Position numbers and translations under genes: made by a program. From Rapidithrix thailandica (GTDB lineage Bacteria; Bacteroidota; Bacteroidia; Cytophagales; Flammeovirgaceae): a stretch of DNA of 64,000 nucleotides. How positions within the stretch are numbered: position 1 is the stretch's first letter; every line of letters begins with the position of its first letter. Below are positions 22,991 through 32,222 of this stretch, one piece after another. The stretch lies in assembly GCF_039710355.1 (NCBI RefSeq), contig NZ_JBDKWZ010000024.1, positions 1 through 64,000 on the forward strand, written 5' to 3'. Below the pieces are notes generated by a model. It had not been told where the DNA came from. It did no database searches and saw only the letters and a list, made by a program, of their open reading frames with translations.

Positions 22991-24463
22991 TTAGTTGTTC
23001 TGTTTTTCAAGTTGAGGAATTTTAATCAAGACCGCGAACAGGATGAAAAGAATCAGTCCTCCAGGCAATTGATTGATAGATTTTTGCACATAGGTAGCGA
23101 TAATCAATGCATAAATAACGGCTAGAATCCCCGCCAAATAGGTGCGTAATTCGGGATCTTCCACCCGGTAAAAGTGCTTGATCCCCACCCGCATGGGTAC
23201 AAAGTAAAAGATCAGGATCACAATCAAACCGATCCAACCTGTCTCCAAGGCGGTTTTCATGTAACCACTATCGATCACATAGGGGGCCAGGTAATGCCCC
23301 GGGTCATATTTTCTTCCTAAAATACCACTGCTGTCAATACCACCGCCCAGAGGATGTTCGTACACCAAAGGCTGGGCAAGGGCCCGCTTCATATCCCTTA
23401 AGTTGAGAGAGGCGTCTTCCGAACCGATAAAGGCAGTCCGTACTCGCTTGACCAACGGATTGTCAAAGGGCCCGAACATCAAGATGATGAAGCCCATCAC
23501 GCCCATGGCGGTGAATAGTAGTGTTTTTTTATTATTGATGGTCATTAAGGTAAAAAGAACCAGGCCGGACGGAACCATGGCATAAGCGGTACGGGTACCG
23601 GAGTAGGCCATACCCAAGACAAAAAACAGGCTTAGAAGCCCCAGGCCCAATTTGGTTTTTTTTCGGAAGGGACCGGTCATCAACACCAGACTCATAACCA
23701 GGCTATTGGCCATCAACATTCCAAAGGAAGTAGGGTCGCTGAAGAACGAAACTTTCCGGTAAATGCCGTTGTGAATCAGGGGGTTGCGCCCGCCTTCCAA
23801 GGCAGTAATAAAATCGACCCAACGCTGTTCCATCGGCATAAAGCCAAACCACTCTTGGGTACAGCCGTACAGTGCACCCAGAAAAGCCATGACAAACCAA
23901 AACTTCAGAAAACTCCGGATGTTCTTTTTCTCTTTAAACAAATACAGCGCTACCAAATAGCTGATGTACAAAGCGGCTGTTCTTTTGATAAAATAAATAT
24001 AACCGATCTTTGCCTGTAGATAGGGGTTAAAAAACTGCACCCCCACAAATAAGAGATAGACCAGCATAACATAGGTAATGGGATTTTTGACAAACTCCCA
24101 ACTTTTGTCATTGTTGCGGTGCTGATCGATGAATATTCCCAACAAAATCAGGATCAATAGCAAATCCACGACCGAACCTAAGGGAAGGTCGATATTGTAC
24201 ATGGTCGCAAAGTACCGGATAAAATAATTACTGAAAAAGGCAAAAAAGAGACTTAAATAAAAAGCTACTTTTAAGTTGAGCAGGCAAAGCAATCCCACCG
24301 CTACGGAAAGGGATAATACAAACAAGCCCCCTCCTGCCAGTACACCCAGCTTGGCAGTCAATAAGCCGACTATTATGGCTACGACCGTCAGGATAAAATA
24401 ACCGGCCGGAGTGTCAAACTGCTTGTATACAATATCGCTCCATAATTTTTTCCCCAATCCCAT
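22991..24463 (-). CDS. O-antigen ligase/Wzy-type polysaccharide polymerase
   Basis: The 490-aa inner-membrane protein has about 11-12 helices and the large periplasmic loop of the Wzy_C/O-antigen ligase family, between about residues 215 and 265 (FITALEGGRNPLIHNGIYRK) with FFSDPTSFGMLMANS after it. The motif AYSGTRTAYAMVPSG is typical of these polymerases. It would join repeat units of an exopolysaccharide or capsule at the outer face of the inner membrane. It is followed by a short TolC-like gene and preceded by a 34-aa membrane peptide and a glycosyltransferase, so it is the core of a small secretion locus. Confidence 0.85.
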   Translation of the reverse strand: MGLGKKLWSDIVYKQFDTPAGYFILTVVAIIVGLLTAKLGVLAGGGLFVLSLSVAVGLLCLLNLKVAFYLSLFFAFFSNYFIRYFATMYNIDLPLGSVVDLLLILILLGIFIDQHRNNDKSWEFVKNPITYVMLVYLLFVGVQFFNPYLQAKIGYIYFIKRTAALYISYLVALYLFKEKKNIRSFLKFWFVMAFLGALYGCTQEWFGFMPMEQRWVDFITALEGGRNPLIHNGIYRKVSFFSDPTSFGMLMANSLVMSLVLMTGPFRKKTKLGLGLLSLFFVLGMAYSGTRTAYAMVPSGLVLFTLMTINNKKTLLFTAMGVMGFIILMFGPFDNPLVKRVRTAFIGSEDASLNLRDMKRALAQPLVYEHPLGGGIDSSGILGRKYDPGHYLAPYVIDSGYMKTALETGWIGLIVILIFYFVPMRVGIKHFYRVEDPELRTYLAGILAVIYALIIATYVQKSINQLPGGLILFILFAVLIKIPQLEKQNN

Positions 24464-24525
24464 ACTGTTGCGATTTCTGTTTTGTTCTTTTATGAATTAT
24501 TAAGCTGGTAAAAATGCGTTTGTTC

Positions 24526-24630
24526 TTAGAAAAACATGATTTTCAGAAACAAAGCCACCATTGTCAGTGCAATAAAGCTCGTGACAATCATTTCCAATAA
24601 TTTTTTATCACTCAGGCGGTTATCTTGCAT
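24526..24630 (-). CDS. 34-aa single-helix membrane peptide
   Basis: ATG at 24630 and TAA at 24526-24528 give a basic N-terminus followed by one hydrophobic helix (MQDNRLSDKKLLEMIVTSF, then IALTMVALFLKIMFF). It lies in the 272-bp gap between the glycosyltransferase and polymerase genes, on the same strand. Size and character match a real small membrane protein, though conservation could not be tested. A role in assembling the polysaccharide machinery is inference from position. Confidence 0.5.
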   Translation of the reverse strand: MQDNRLSDKKLLEMIVTSFIALTMVALFLKIMFF

Positions 24631-24735
24631 TGCGTTCGTAATTTGTTTATGTCTAAATTTAATTCATCCCACCGGCCCTTCATTTCGTCCACCTTTATTT
24701 CTTCCACCTTCAATCCCTCAATCTTCAATCCTTTA

Positions 24736-25947
24736 TTATTGATGGAGTAATTGATTTTCATACGTCACTTGCCGCACTATATCCGAAAATTGTTTGGCCC
24801 GGTTTTCCCAAGAATTTTCTTGAGCTATTTTACAGCGGGCTTTTACTTTTTGGGCGGTATCCTGTCGAATTTCATTTGCGACTGCCTGGCAAAACGCTTC
24901 CGGTGTTTCACAAATACTACTCACATGTTGAAATTCGTCCAAATGATCTGAAAACCGGCTCATGACCACCGGCTTTCCGGCCGCCAGGTATTCGTTTATT
25001 TTTAAGGGATAAATACTTTGTGTAAATGTGTTTCTGACAAACGGAATCAGACAAACATCAAACTCCGCAACCTTTTCCGGAAGTTTCGTATAATTGACCG
25101 GACCCGTAAATTCCACATTCTGAAAGGCCTGGAGTGGTTGAATGAGTTCAGGCTCCACAATGCGGCCGATAAAGCGGAATTGATAATCGGGGTATTGGCC
25201 AATCAATTGCCTTAACAATGTATAGTCGAGGCGGTCGTCAATACTGCCCACATAGCCAACTACTTTTTCCTTCTTTTCATGCGGGTCAGGGTCTTTACAA
25301 TATTGATTGAATGCTTGATAATCCACTCCATTCGGAATGAGGTGGCAATTTTCGTTCAGCGACTTTTTGTTTTTTTGTAAAGCACCGGAGCTTGTAATCA
25401 CCGCATCTACCTGCCGGATAAAATCTTTTTCCAGGGAAGGGCCGTGTTTTCCCGCCCATTGAGCCGCACTGATTTCATCATAGCAATAGTAAATATTTTT
25501 GGATTCCCCCAATTTACCCAATGAAAACAAGCCGTAAAAGGGGTTAAAGGCATTGAGCACCACCGGAGCATTCAGCCCTACGATATGGCTGGCATGCAGG
25601 ATACTCTCCCGGATCAGGTAGGTATTAAAATGAATTCCCTTCCGGTAAAGGCGTGATGAGTTTACCCAATTGACTGGAAATACGGGTGGGGGAGTTAATA
25701 CAAACACGTCCGAGCCATAGCCTGTGCTTAACTTCCGCAAACGCTTATTGATTCCGGTGATTCTTTTCCATGGCGCCTCTTTCTTGCCCAGGCTCCCCAT
25801 TAGTACGTCTTTCCAGGTGTATTCGTAGTCAACGTAGAGCACCCGGTGGCGTTTGGCTAATTGTGAAATTAGTTGCACGGTACTCTTGGCATAGTTTCCC
25901 TCCCAAGTGGGGAAGGCTACACAAATGATGTCCGGGTATTCTTGCAT
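24736..25947 (-). CDS. Glycosyltransferase (GT4-like)
   Basis: The 403-aa cytoplasmic protein has two Rossmann halves. The C-terminal half holds the donor-binding elements: VVGYVGSIDDRLDYTLL, YQFRFIGRIVEPEL, and the EX7E-like segment QSIYPLKINEYLAAGKPVV with LPEKVAEFDVCLIPF before it. These are typical of GT4-family sugar transferases that build lipid-linked repeat units. The N-terminal IICVAFPTWEGNYAKST is the acceptor-side start. It lies between the divergent Wzx gene and the membrane peptide. The sugar and linkage cannot be told from sequence. Confidence 0.85.
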   Translation of the reverse strand: MQEYPDIICVAFPTWEGNYAKSTVQLISQLAKRHRVLYVDYEYTWKDVLMGSLGKKEAPWKRITGINKRLRKLSTGYGSDVFVLTPPPVFPVNWVNSSRLYRKGIHFNTYLIRESILHASHIVGLNAPVVLNAFNPFYGLFSLGKLGESKNIYYCYDEISAAQWAGKHGPSLEKDFIRQVDAVITSSGALQKNKKSLNENCHLIPNGVDYQAFNQYCKDPDPHEKKEKVVGYVGSIDDRLDYTLLRQLIGQYPDYQFRFIGRIVEPELIQPLQAFQNVEFTGPVNYTKLPEKVAEFDVCLIPFVRNTFTQSIYPLKINEYLAAGKPVVMSRFSDHLDEFQHVSSICETPEAFCQAVANEIRQDTAQKVKARCKIAQENSWENRAKQFSDIVRQVTYENQLLHQ

Positions 25948-26236
25948 AATTTAAACTAGTCTATTAAGGTGATTTTACAGATTGTAAAATAGCCTGTTGA
26001 AGATAATCCCTGCCCAAGTCAAAAGGCAGTTTGCTAAAATTGACTTGGGGCTAAATTATCACATTCCTATCTGAAGGTAAATTCTGTTAAGATTTGTTTT
26101 CAATTTAACTGAACTTAGCTGTTTGTAATGCCTGACAAACCCTCTTACTTTGCCTTCTGATTTTGGAAATGAGGCGATTTGATGCACCTTCCATCCTCCA
26201 ACCTCTCATTCCTCCAATCTTTAACCTAGTGAACAG

Positions 26237-27577
26237 ATGAAAGCATTACGCGAATCCTATTGGATCAAATCCGGACTTTTTTCTTCTTTTGAGAGAGCCT
26301 CCATTATGGGGTTTGGCTTTCTTACGTTTTTCTTATTAGTGCGAAGTCTGGAGAAAGAAACCATGGGAGTATGGGTGCTTTTTACCATGGTGACAGCTAT
26401 TGTAGACCAGGTGCGAAACGGATTTATTAGAAATCCGTTGATCAAATTATTTATCACGGCATCCAAGCAAGAACAAAAAATCGTAGAGTCGGCCTCATTG
26501 CTCTTAAACGTACTGCTTTCCATCACGATAGCGGGTCTGTTGTATATGGGAGCCGGGGGGCTGAGTAGCATTTGGAAAGCTCCGGCATTGCCCCAGTTGT
26601 TTCAAATTTACATAGGTACTTCCCTGGCCATGGTCTGTTTCTCTCACCTGGAAGCGATGCAGCACGTACATATGTCGTTTAAAGGAGCTTCGTTTAGTCA
26701 TTTTGTACAGAAAGGGACTTTTTTCATCTATGTGTTATATTGTTTTCTCGGCAAAGAAACCATTGAGTTGTCCACGTTGGCTTATGCGCAGTTGGTAAGT
26801 ATCGTATTGGGCAGCCTGGTTTCCTGGTTGTTTGCCCACCCTTATCTGTCTTATTCCTTTAGAGTGCAAAGCACATGGCTCAAACAGTTGTTTCACTATG
26901 GGAAATATACTTTTGGCACCAATATCGGTTCCATGTTCATGCGGAATATTGATGGCTGGATGTTGGGGGGCTTGTTAAGTCCGGCTGCAGTACCTATTTA
27001 CAATACTGCCATCCGCATTACCAACCTTTTTGAAGTGCCCACAACTTCCCTGGCCAATGTGGCTTTTCCAAAGGCCGTAGAAAAAATCAAACAAGAGGGG
27101 CTAAGTGCTGCCAAAACCATGTATGAAAAGTCGGTAGGGTATATCCTGGCCATGGTACTTCCTTTTGTGTTGATTTCCTCACTATTTGCCAAACAGATCA
27201 TTTTATTGACAGCGGGAAGGGAATACCTGGAAGCCGTTCCTATTTTGCAAGTGACGCTCTTTACCGGGTTGGTTATTCCTTTTAACCGGCAGTTTGGGGT
27301 GATCTTGGATGCCATCGGCAAGGCGCGGGTCAACATGCTGTTTGTGTTGGGGGATGCTTTGGTCAATACGGCCCTGAACTATTATTTGATCGGCCAATGG
27401 GGAATTTTGGGTGCCGCACTGGCGACCTTATCCACCTTTACGTTAAGTTGGATGATCCGGCAAGTGTATTTACAAAAATATTTGAAAATCAATATCTTAA
27501 ATTGCATGCGATACGGAAGAGAGTGCTATCGGTTTGCCCTGAAATTGTTGCAGCAAAAGACCTTAGCGGCAAAGTAG
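26237..27577 (+). CDS. Polysaccharide flippase (Wzx/MOP superfamily)
   Basis: The 446-aa protein has about 12-14 transmembrane helices in two halves. Typical features are the N-terminal FERASIMGFGFLTFFLLVRS, the early NGFIRNPLIKLF loop and the central FTFGTNIGSMFMRNIDGWML segment, in which residues of the ion or lipid pathway are often found. It moves lipid-linked repeat units across the inner membrane. It is transcribed away from the glycosyltransferase (gap 289 bp, no gene seen inside) and likely serves the same exopolysaccharide as the genes at 22294-25947. Confidence 0.88.
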   Translation: MKALRESYWIKSGLFSSFERASIMGFGFLTFFLLVRSLEKETMGVWVLFTMVTAIVDQVRNGFIRNPLIKLFITASKQEQKIVESASLLLNVLLSITIAGLLYMGAGGLSSIWKAPALPQLFQIYIGTSLAMVCFSHLEAMQHVHMSFKGASFSHFVQKGTFFIYVLYCFLGKETIELSTLAYAQLVSIVLGSLVSWLFAHPYLSYSFRVQSTWLKQLFHYGKYTFGTNIGSMFMRNIDGWMLGGLLSPAAVPIYNTAIRITNLFEVPTTSLANVAFPKAVEKIKQEGLSAAKTMYEKSVGYILAMVLPFVLISSLFAKQIILLTAGREYLEAVPILQVTLFTGLVIPFNRQFGVILDAIGKARVNMLFVLGDALVNTALNYYLIGQWGILGAALATLSTFTLSWMIRQVYLQKYLKINILNCMRYGRECYRFALKLLQQKTLAAK

Positions 27578-27608
27578 GGAAAGCGTTAAAATTCTGTTAA
27601 ATGAATTT

Positions 27609-27634
27609 TTGACAATCAGTGTTCTGTATTTTTG
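27609..27634 (+). promoter_or_regulatory. Possible promoter upstream of the small membrane lipoprotein
   Basis: TTG (27609-27611), a 15-nt spacer and TATTTTTG (27627-27634). The spacer is a little short. A 7-bp hairpin, CCTTCAG / CTGAAGG, follows at 27641-27660 and would lie in the leader. Confidence 0.35.
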
Positions 27635-27720
27635 CCTTTTCCTTCAGGAGGTGCTGAAGGATTGGTCTGACAATCCCCGAATCAAAGATTGTCTTTCTGG
27701 AAAAAAATTACAATAAGCAG

Positions 27721-28128
27721 ATGCGGGTCCTTTTCATTACCATATTGTCTCTTGTACTGATCACTTCTTCCTCCTGTGCGATGAAGCGGTATCTGGTGGA
27801 GCAATTTCAGATGCACAAATCCGTATTGGTAAAATCTTTTCCTGTTCCCGGAACGACCAGTTCCTCTGATCATTCTAAGGAAACAGCCCAATCTTCTTGC
27901 ACAAGCCAATCGGGTGACATCACAACCGGAATGTATCTTCAAACAATTTTTAAGGTGCTCAATTTCAAGCTCCCATGGGGATGGATGGCTTCTTTTATGT
28001 TTGCCTCTTGGGGACTGTTGGGATGTTGGGAACTCCGTAAAGTCCGGCTTTTCTATCGCTCGCAACGTCCTCCTCTTTCTCCCGTTCCTATATACTTGAA
28101 GTTGGGGCAGTTACTCCTCTATCATTAA
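27721..28128 (+). CDS. Small membrane lipoprotein of unknown function
   Basis: The 135-aa product has a lipoprotein-like signal (RVLFITILSLVLITSSSC, Cys 19) and a second hydrophobic helix (about 83-103, LPWGWMASFMFASWGLLGC). The signal, the membrane helix and a Ser/Thr-rich linker with two Cys between them suggest a real gene rather than the antisense frame. No family was recognised. It sits between the flippase gene and a thioredoxin-like gene. Confidence 0.45.
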   Translation: MRVLFITILSLVLITSSSCAMKRYLVEQFQMHKSVLVKSFPVPGTTSSSDHSKETAQSSCTSQSGDITTGMYLQTIFKVLNFKLPWGWMASFMFASWGLLGCWELRKVRLFYRSQRPPLSPVPIYLKLGQLLLYH

Positions 28129-28368
28129 TCACGCTTACCTTTTTGGTCTCGTCAAAGAGAGTTATATCCTTAGGAGCGAGTTGCCTAATGGTCATAAATC
28201 CGCTTTCTCACATGCCTTCCATACCGGTACCTGTTTGTATATATTATCAATTCGAATACAGATTAGGTTTGGGAAAAAGGAGAGCCCGGCATATTTTTAG
28301 CCACGAGGCTTAGTGAAGTTGAGAAAGTGACAATAAGCGTTTTATTAATGAATAAATTTGGTAAAGAG

Positions 28369-28884
28369 ATGAAAAAAAATAAAATATTTTCGTGGGTATT
28401 TATTGGTTTGATTGTAGGAATCGCAGCATATTTAAGTGCCTTTCAAAGCAATCCTGTTGCTCCGGATGCCGCGAACCAGTCAGATGCGGAACTGGTAGAT
28501 GCAGAAGGCAATGCCGTGAATTTTGAGGATTTTAAAGGAAAAGTCGTTTTTGTCAATAATTGGGCGAGTTGGTGTCCTCCTTGTGTGGCAGAGATGCCTT
28601 CCATTCAAAAACTGCGAGAAACCTTTACTGAAGACGAACTGTCGTTTGTAATGGTTTCCTTTGACCGCAACCCGCAAGTCGGCTTGAAGTTTATGGAGCG
28701 CAAAGGCTTTGACTTGCCGGTGTATTTTCCGGGTAGGAAATTTCCCGATAAGTTTGTCACGGACGGCATTCCAGCCACATTTGTATTGAGTCCTCAAGGG
28801 GAAGTCCTTTTTACCCATGTGGGCATGACTGATTATGCATCCAGTTCGTTTATCAAAAAAGTGGAGCGCTGGTTAGGAAAATAA
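28369..28884 (+). CDS. TlpA/ResA-like thiol-disulfide oxidoreductase
   Basis: The 171-aa protein starts at ATG 28369 (MKKNKIFSWVFIGLIVG) with an N-terminal anchor or signal, then a thioredoxin fold with the redox motif WASWCPPC (Cys69 and Cys72) and the cis-Pro loop DGIPATFVLSPQG. It belongs to the AhpC/TSA-like TlpA branch and would reduce or oxidise cysteines in periplasmic proteins, for example during cytochrome maturation. No partner gene is next to it. The start at 28327 is possible but would add 14 residues before the anchor. Confidence 0.88.
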   Translation: MKKNKIFSWVFIGLIVGIAAYLSAFQSNPVAPDAANQSDAELVDAEGNAVNFEDFKGKVVFVNNWASWCPPCVAEMPSIQKLRETFTEDELSFVMVSFDRNPQVGLKFMERKGFDLPVYFPGRKFPDKFVTDGIPATFVLSPQGEVLFTHVGMTDYASSSFIKKVERWLGK

Positions 28885-28903
28885 AGAACAAGACGCTACC
28901 CGG

Positions 28904-28942
28904 CCCAATGAGTTCAAGTGATTCGATACCTGGCTCATTGGG
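28904..28942 (+). terminator. Shared terminator between the thioredoxin-like and cREC genes
   Basis: CCCAATGAG / CTCATTGGG form a 9-bp stem with a loop of 21 nt, followed by TTTCATTTTTC. The right arm overlaps the stop codon of the convergent gene at 28935-28937. Confidence 0.55.
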
Positions 28943-29282
28943 TTTCATTTTTCAAAAAATTAATATAGTTTGTTAACAGGGACTCAATGTATTCCCGGGC
29001 CACAGGATTGGCCGAATGAACTTTAAACCGGAGGGCTTGGAGGTCCAAGCCGCTTTCATAAACCAGCCACTTGCTGGCGGCATATCCATCCGGCAACAGG
29101 TTGCCTTCTTCGTCCTCCCCCAAATCATTGTCAAAACTGATGAATGCCGGAAGGCCCTTTTGCCGGATGCAGTTTACAAACTCCTCATAAGTCCGCACAA
29201 CTACAAAATCTTTTTCGCTAAGGTGGGGATAGACCATCTGTACGGTTCTCAAATCATCTAAAAACAAATGATATTTCATCAT
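28935..29282 (-). CDS. Cyclic-phosphate-processing receiver-domain (cREC) protein
   Basis: The 115-aa protein is a stand-alone small receiver-like fold: YHLFLDDLRTV with the acidic pair at the first strand, VVVRTYEEFVNCI, and FISFDNDLGEDEEG with the Asp cluster. This pattern fits the cREC family, proposed to act on cyclic-phosphate RNA ends or nucleotides. It lacks an effector domain and a histidine kinase neighbour, so it is unlikely to be a normal two-component regulator. The gene is alone and ends in a terminator hairpin shared with the convergent thioredoxin-like gene. Confidence 0.75.
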   Translation of the reverse strand: MMKYHLFLDDLRTVQMVYPHLSEKDFVVVRTYEEFVNCIRQKGLPAFISFDNDLGEDEEGNLLPDGYAASKWLVYESGLDLQALRFKVHSANPVAREYIESLLTNYINFLKNETQ

Positions 29283-29444
29283 TTAAATATACCCTCAAAT
29301 GCGAAAAGCGCGAAGTTTAAGTTGGAAATAACATATGTTTTGCCTAATCCACCCTGCCGGACGTTTTGAAATCTGACGCGACAGGGCATTCAATGTTGTT
29401 TTAGAATTTCCGGTAGTTTTCCCGGTTTCGAACAACAAGGAATA

Positions 29445-30032
29445 TCAATCAAATTGCTTTTGTATTTCCTGCAACTTGTCAATCAATTCATTGATGTGTG
29501 CTTCTTGCTTTTTTATGATTTTGGGCCGGAAGTAAAACCAATTGAGTGCAAGCCAAAAAACGGTCATCCCATAGGCCGTAATCACTGCGCTCAGGCTCAT
29601 CAGGGAGGTGTATTCGTACATATACAGTAGTATTCCCGAAGAGAGCAGCATAAAATACAGGGAGGTCATTTGCCGGTGAAGGAAGGCTTGTTTTTTTTTC
29701 AGTTTCAGCATCTTTTGCAAATACACATGGCTGTTTATTTCCGAGTAGTTGGAAAGCAGGAGTGGAATCCATTGGTTGTACACGGTTAAGAATAAGAGCA
29801 TACTGCTCACCATCAACATTATTCCGATTTTCGAACTTAGTAGCTCAGGTTGAAAATAATTCCATACATATATCAGAAAGGCAGAAGTCAACAGTAATGC
29901 GGCATTGGCAAAAATGATTTTTCTAAGGTGTTTCTTTTGGAAGCTTTGGGCCTTCTTCAAAATTCCCTTCGCATCGGGAATGGCAGTTTGTTGCCTATTC
30001 CACAGTTCTTTCAGATGTATATTCTCTTTCAT
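29445..30032 (-). CDS. Membrane protein, likely anti-sigma partner of the ECF factor at 29995-30492
   Basis: The 195-aa protein begins inside the ECF sigma gene (38-bp overlap). The N-terminal 40 residues are charged (HLKELWNRQQTAIPDAKGIL), as in sigma-binding regions. Four hydrophobic helices follow: about 38-58, 68-88, 124-141 and 145-167. The C-terminus is a coiled-coil-like helix (ELIDKLQEIQKQF). No ZAS zinc motif is present, so the assignment as anti-sigma factor rests on gene order and overlap. Confidence 0.6.
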   Translation of the reverse strand: MKENIHLKELWNRQQTAIPDAKGILKKAQSFQKKHLRKIIFANAALLLTSAFLIYVWNYFQPELLSSKIGIMLMVSSMLLFLTVYNQWIPLLLSNYSEINSHVYLQKMLKLKKKQAFLHRQMTSLYFMLLSSGILLYMYEYTSLMSLSAVITAYGMTVFWLALNWFYFRPKIIKKQEAHINELIDKLQEIQKQFD

Positions 30033-30492
30033 TGTGTTTAAATTTCTTGGATAATTTGTCTTTAATCCGGTGAATTCTCACCCGTATATTGCCTTCGCTC
30101 ATACCCAGTATATTGGCAATATCGGCCTGTTTTACCTCTTCTAATTCCAAAGAAATGATAAGCCGGTCGGTTTCCGGTAATTCCGAAATGCACTTGTACA
30201 AATAGGCGATCTCGGCATCTTTGTCGGACAAGTGTGCCTCGGGGAGCTCTTTGGGTAATTTGGTTTTGGGTATCCGCTGGTCTCTTTCGATTTGGCGCAA
30301 ACAATGGTTGGAAGCAATCCGGAAAATCCATGTGCCTACGGATGATTCGGCCTTGAATTTTGGCAACTGTTGCCATACGGTGATGAATACTTCTTGTGCC
30401 AAGTCCTTGGCCCAGTCATGCTGATTGACATACCCCATACACAAGCGGAAGACTTTTTGCCAATAGAGTTGATAGAGTTCTTCAAAAGTCAT
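29995..30492 (-). CDS. ECF-family RNA polymerase sigma factor
   Basis: The 165-aa protein has sigma region 2 (about 8-75; DLAQEVFITVWQQLPKFKAE and VGTWIFRIASNHCLRQIERD) and region 4 (about 105-155; LPETDRLIISLELEEVKQAD and IANILGMSEGNIRVRIHRIK), as in all ECF sigma factors. It directs polymerase to a stress or envelope regulon. The gene starts 5 bp after the stop of the alpha/beta hydrolase gene (30497), so the two share a transcript, and it overlaps the membrane partner gene. The target promoters are unknown. Confidence 0.92.
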   Translation of the reverse strand: MTFEELYQLYWQKVFRLCMGYVNQHDWAKDLAQEVFITVWQQLPKFKAESSVGTWIFRIASNHCLRQIERDQRIPKTKLPKELPEAHLSDKDAEIAYLYKCISELPETDRLIISLELEEVKQADIANILGMSEGNIRVRIHRIKDKLSKKFKHNEREYTSERTVE

Positions 30493-30496
30493 TTGT

Positions 30497-31345
30497 TTAG
30501 TTTTGTTTGATAAATTCAGTCAATTGCTTGGTATACCATTTTATGTCATCATACATAATAAAGTGGAGCCCTTTGTCGGCATAGTGCAAGTCAGCCGTTT
30601 TGAGAAGTTTGTATTGCGCTTGAATGGCTGGTTGGATGGTGGCAAAACGGGCTTCTAACAGGATCAATGAGGGACATTGGATGGAGGAAATTTTCTCTCT
30701 TAAATCCGTATTGGCAAAGTCACAATACATCTTTGCAAATGTGTTCCGGTCAGAGGTTATCGACCATTGTACAATTTGTTGATGCCTGGATGTATCCGCT
30801 ACCATATATTTAATCATTTGTTGTTGCATCTGATAGAATTGTTCATCCGGGATGGAGGTAAATTGAGAGACGAGGGGTTCACAATTTACTTCCGGGTTTG
30901 CTACAAACGATGCGTTTTGCAAAGCGGAAAGACATGGCAAGGCATCTATCACGACAATTTTAGCAATTAAATCGGGATGGTCGGCAGCCAGGGCCATGGC
31001 CAATACTCCTCCCATACTATGCCCGATAAGGATGGCTTGACCCAGGCTTTCTTGCCGGACATAGTCTGCCAGGCCTGTTTTCCACTTGTCAAACGTAGGA
31101 TCGTGTTGAGGGGGAACTCCGGCAAAACCGGCCATGGTAAGGCTATGACAAGTATACACATCATCAAACAATGCAATGGTCTCTTTCCAAACTTGTCCTG
31201 AACAGGCAAATCCCGGGATGAAAATGAGAGCTTGGGTTCCCGTTCCCGAAATTTCCACCTCAAAGGGGTAGGGAGTGGATTGACCATATGTTTTGCAAGT
31301 AGAAAGGATAAAAAGAGTAAAGACAAGAAAAGCAAACTGTTTCAT
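30497..31345 (-). CDS. Exported alpha/beta hydrolase
   Basis: The 282-aa protein has a signal peptide with possible lipobox (LFILSTC, Cys 17) and then an alpha/beta-hydrolase fold: oxyanion segment LIFIPGFACSG, nucleophile Ser110 in LIGHSMGG, and C-terminal catalytic His261 in DKGLHFIMYD. It may hydrolyse an ester or lactone in the cell envelope; the substrate is not known. It is the first gene of the operon with the ECF sigma factor and the membrane partner, so its expression is probably under the same signal. Confidence 0.85.
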   Translation of the reverse strand: MKQFAFLVFTLFILSTCKTYGQSTPYPFEVEISGTGTQALIFIPGFACSGQVWKETIALFDDVYTCHSLTMAGFAGVPPQHDPTFDKWKTGLADYVRQESLGQAILIGHSMGGVLAMALAADHPDLIAKIVVIDALPCLSALQNASFVANPEVNCEPLVSQFTSIPDEQFYQMQQQMIKYMVADTSRHQQIVQWSITSDRNTFAKMYCDFANTDLREKISSIQCPSLILLEARFATIQPAIQAQYKLLKTADLHYADKGLHFIMYDDIKWYTKQLTEFIKQN

Positions 31346-31579
31346 ATTCGGTTTTTTAATTAGTTTGCCCTTTAGAGTCAGGATATTTCAAAATGTTACA
31401 AGGGAAGGAAAAAAAATGATTCTTAAACCGAGAAAATGAAAAGGACAAAATACGGCTGATTGAGAGAAATGAAAATTAGCCGGTCAGATCGCCCATGTAC
31501 AACTCGGGTTTGCGCGATGGTTATGAAGGTTGTACTCGTTTATGCCTATGGTGATCCCAATGTCCTTAGTTATTTTTAT

Positions 31580-32145
31580 TTATCGTTGATTTATGGTATC
31601 TTTTTTATTTTCGATTTCGTCAAACCGTAACGTATTTACATGTTTGTCCACCTGAACCACTTCAAAATATTTTGGGATTAAACCTGAAATGTCTACCGAT
31701 TCCAAGTACTCATTGATGATCTCTTTATCAATCTGCACTTTTCCATGCCCAGCCCAGTGTATGTTTTGTCCGTTTCGCTTTACCCCGGAAACCCAATACT
31801 CTTCATGGGTTTCCATATTGTAGTAGTTGCTTGTAATCCCTGGCGATTTCAACTTTTTTAAGGCTTTGTTATTGAAATATATGGTTTGTCCGGATTTTGA
31901 AAATTCGACCTGGGCAATCCAAGCAGGGCCATCATCCGAAAAACCCGATTTTAACTCAGAAGTGAATTAACCTTTTTCTTTTTCCTAAAAAATGTTTCAA
32001 AAAGGCCTCCTCTGTGTTACTTTTTTCAACAATAGCTTTGGCTATTCTCTTCAAAAAGTGCCTTGATGAGCCGGTTTTGATTCCATCTTCGATCAAAAAC
32101 GATACGTTTAACCCACTTTTCAATGTATTTGATTTGTTTTTTCAT
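31580..32145 (-). pseudogene. Decayed small-protein gene (frameshifted)
   Basis: ATG 32145 opens KKQIKYIEKWVKRIVFDRRW and KALFEENSQSYC, then stops. One frame over, KAIVEKSNTEEAFLKHFLGK and RKRLIHF continue and stop. A third frame, open after a TAA near 31970, gives SELKSGFSDDGPAWIAQVEF, TIYFNNKALKK and GITSNYYNMETHEEYWVSGV, ending at TAA 31580. The later part is well conserved in composition, so the loss looks recent. The middle segment FLKHFLGKRK.LIHF is the same as the scraps at 17331 and 40024, so the gene family is present three times in the window, always broken. Confidence 0.6.
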
Positions 32146-32188
32146 CTTGCAAAGTATGAAATTTAAACCTACTCTAAATGTAGACACA

Positions 32189-32222
32189 AAAAGCGGTATC
32201 CGTTTGCTAAGATACCGCTTTT
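32189..32222 (-). terminator. Terminator between the decayed gene and the nitroreductase gene
   Basis: A perfect 12-bp stem AAAAGCGGTATC / GATACCGCTTTT with a 10-nt loop. It is 163 bp after the nitroreductase stop on the minus strand and also carries T-runs on the plus side. Confidence 0.7.

Noticed and set aside
27682..28065. Minus-strand 127-codon frame opposite the small lipoprotein at 27721
   Set aside because: Arg/His-rich composition, whereas the plus frame has a signal, lipobox and a membrane helix.
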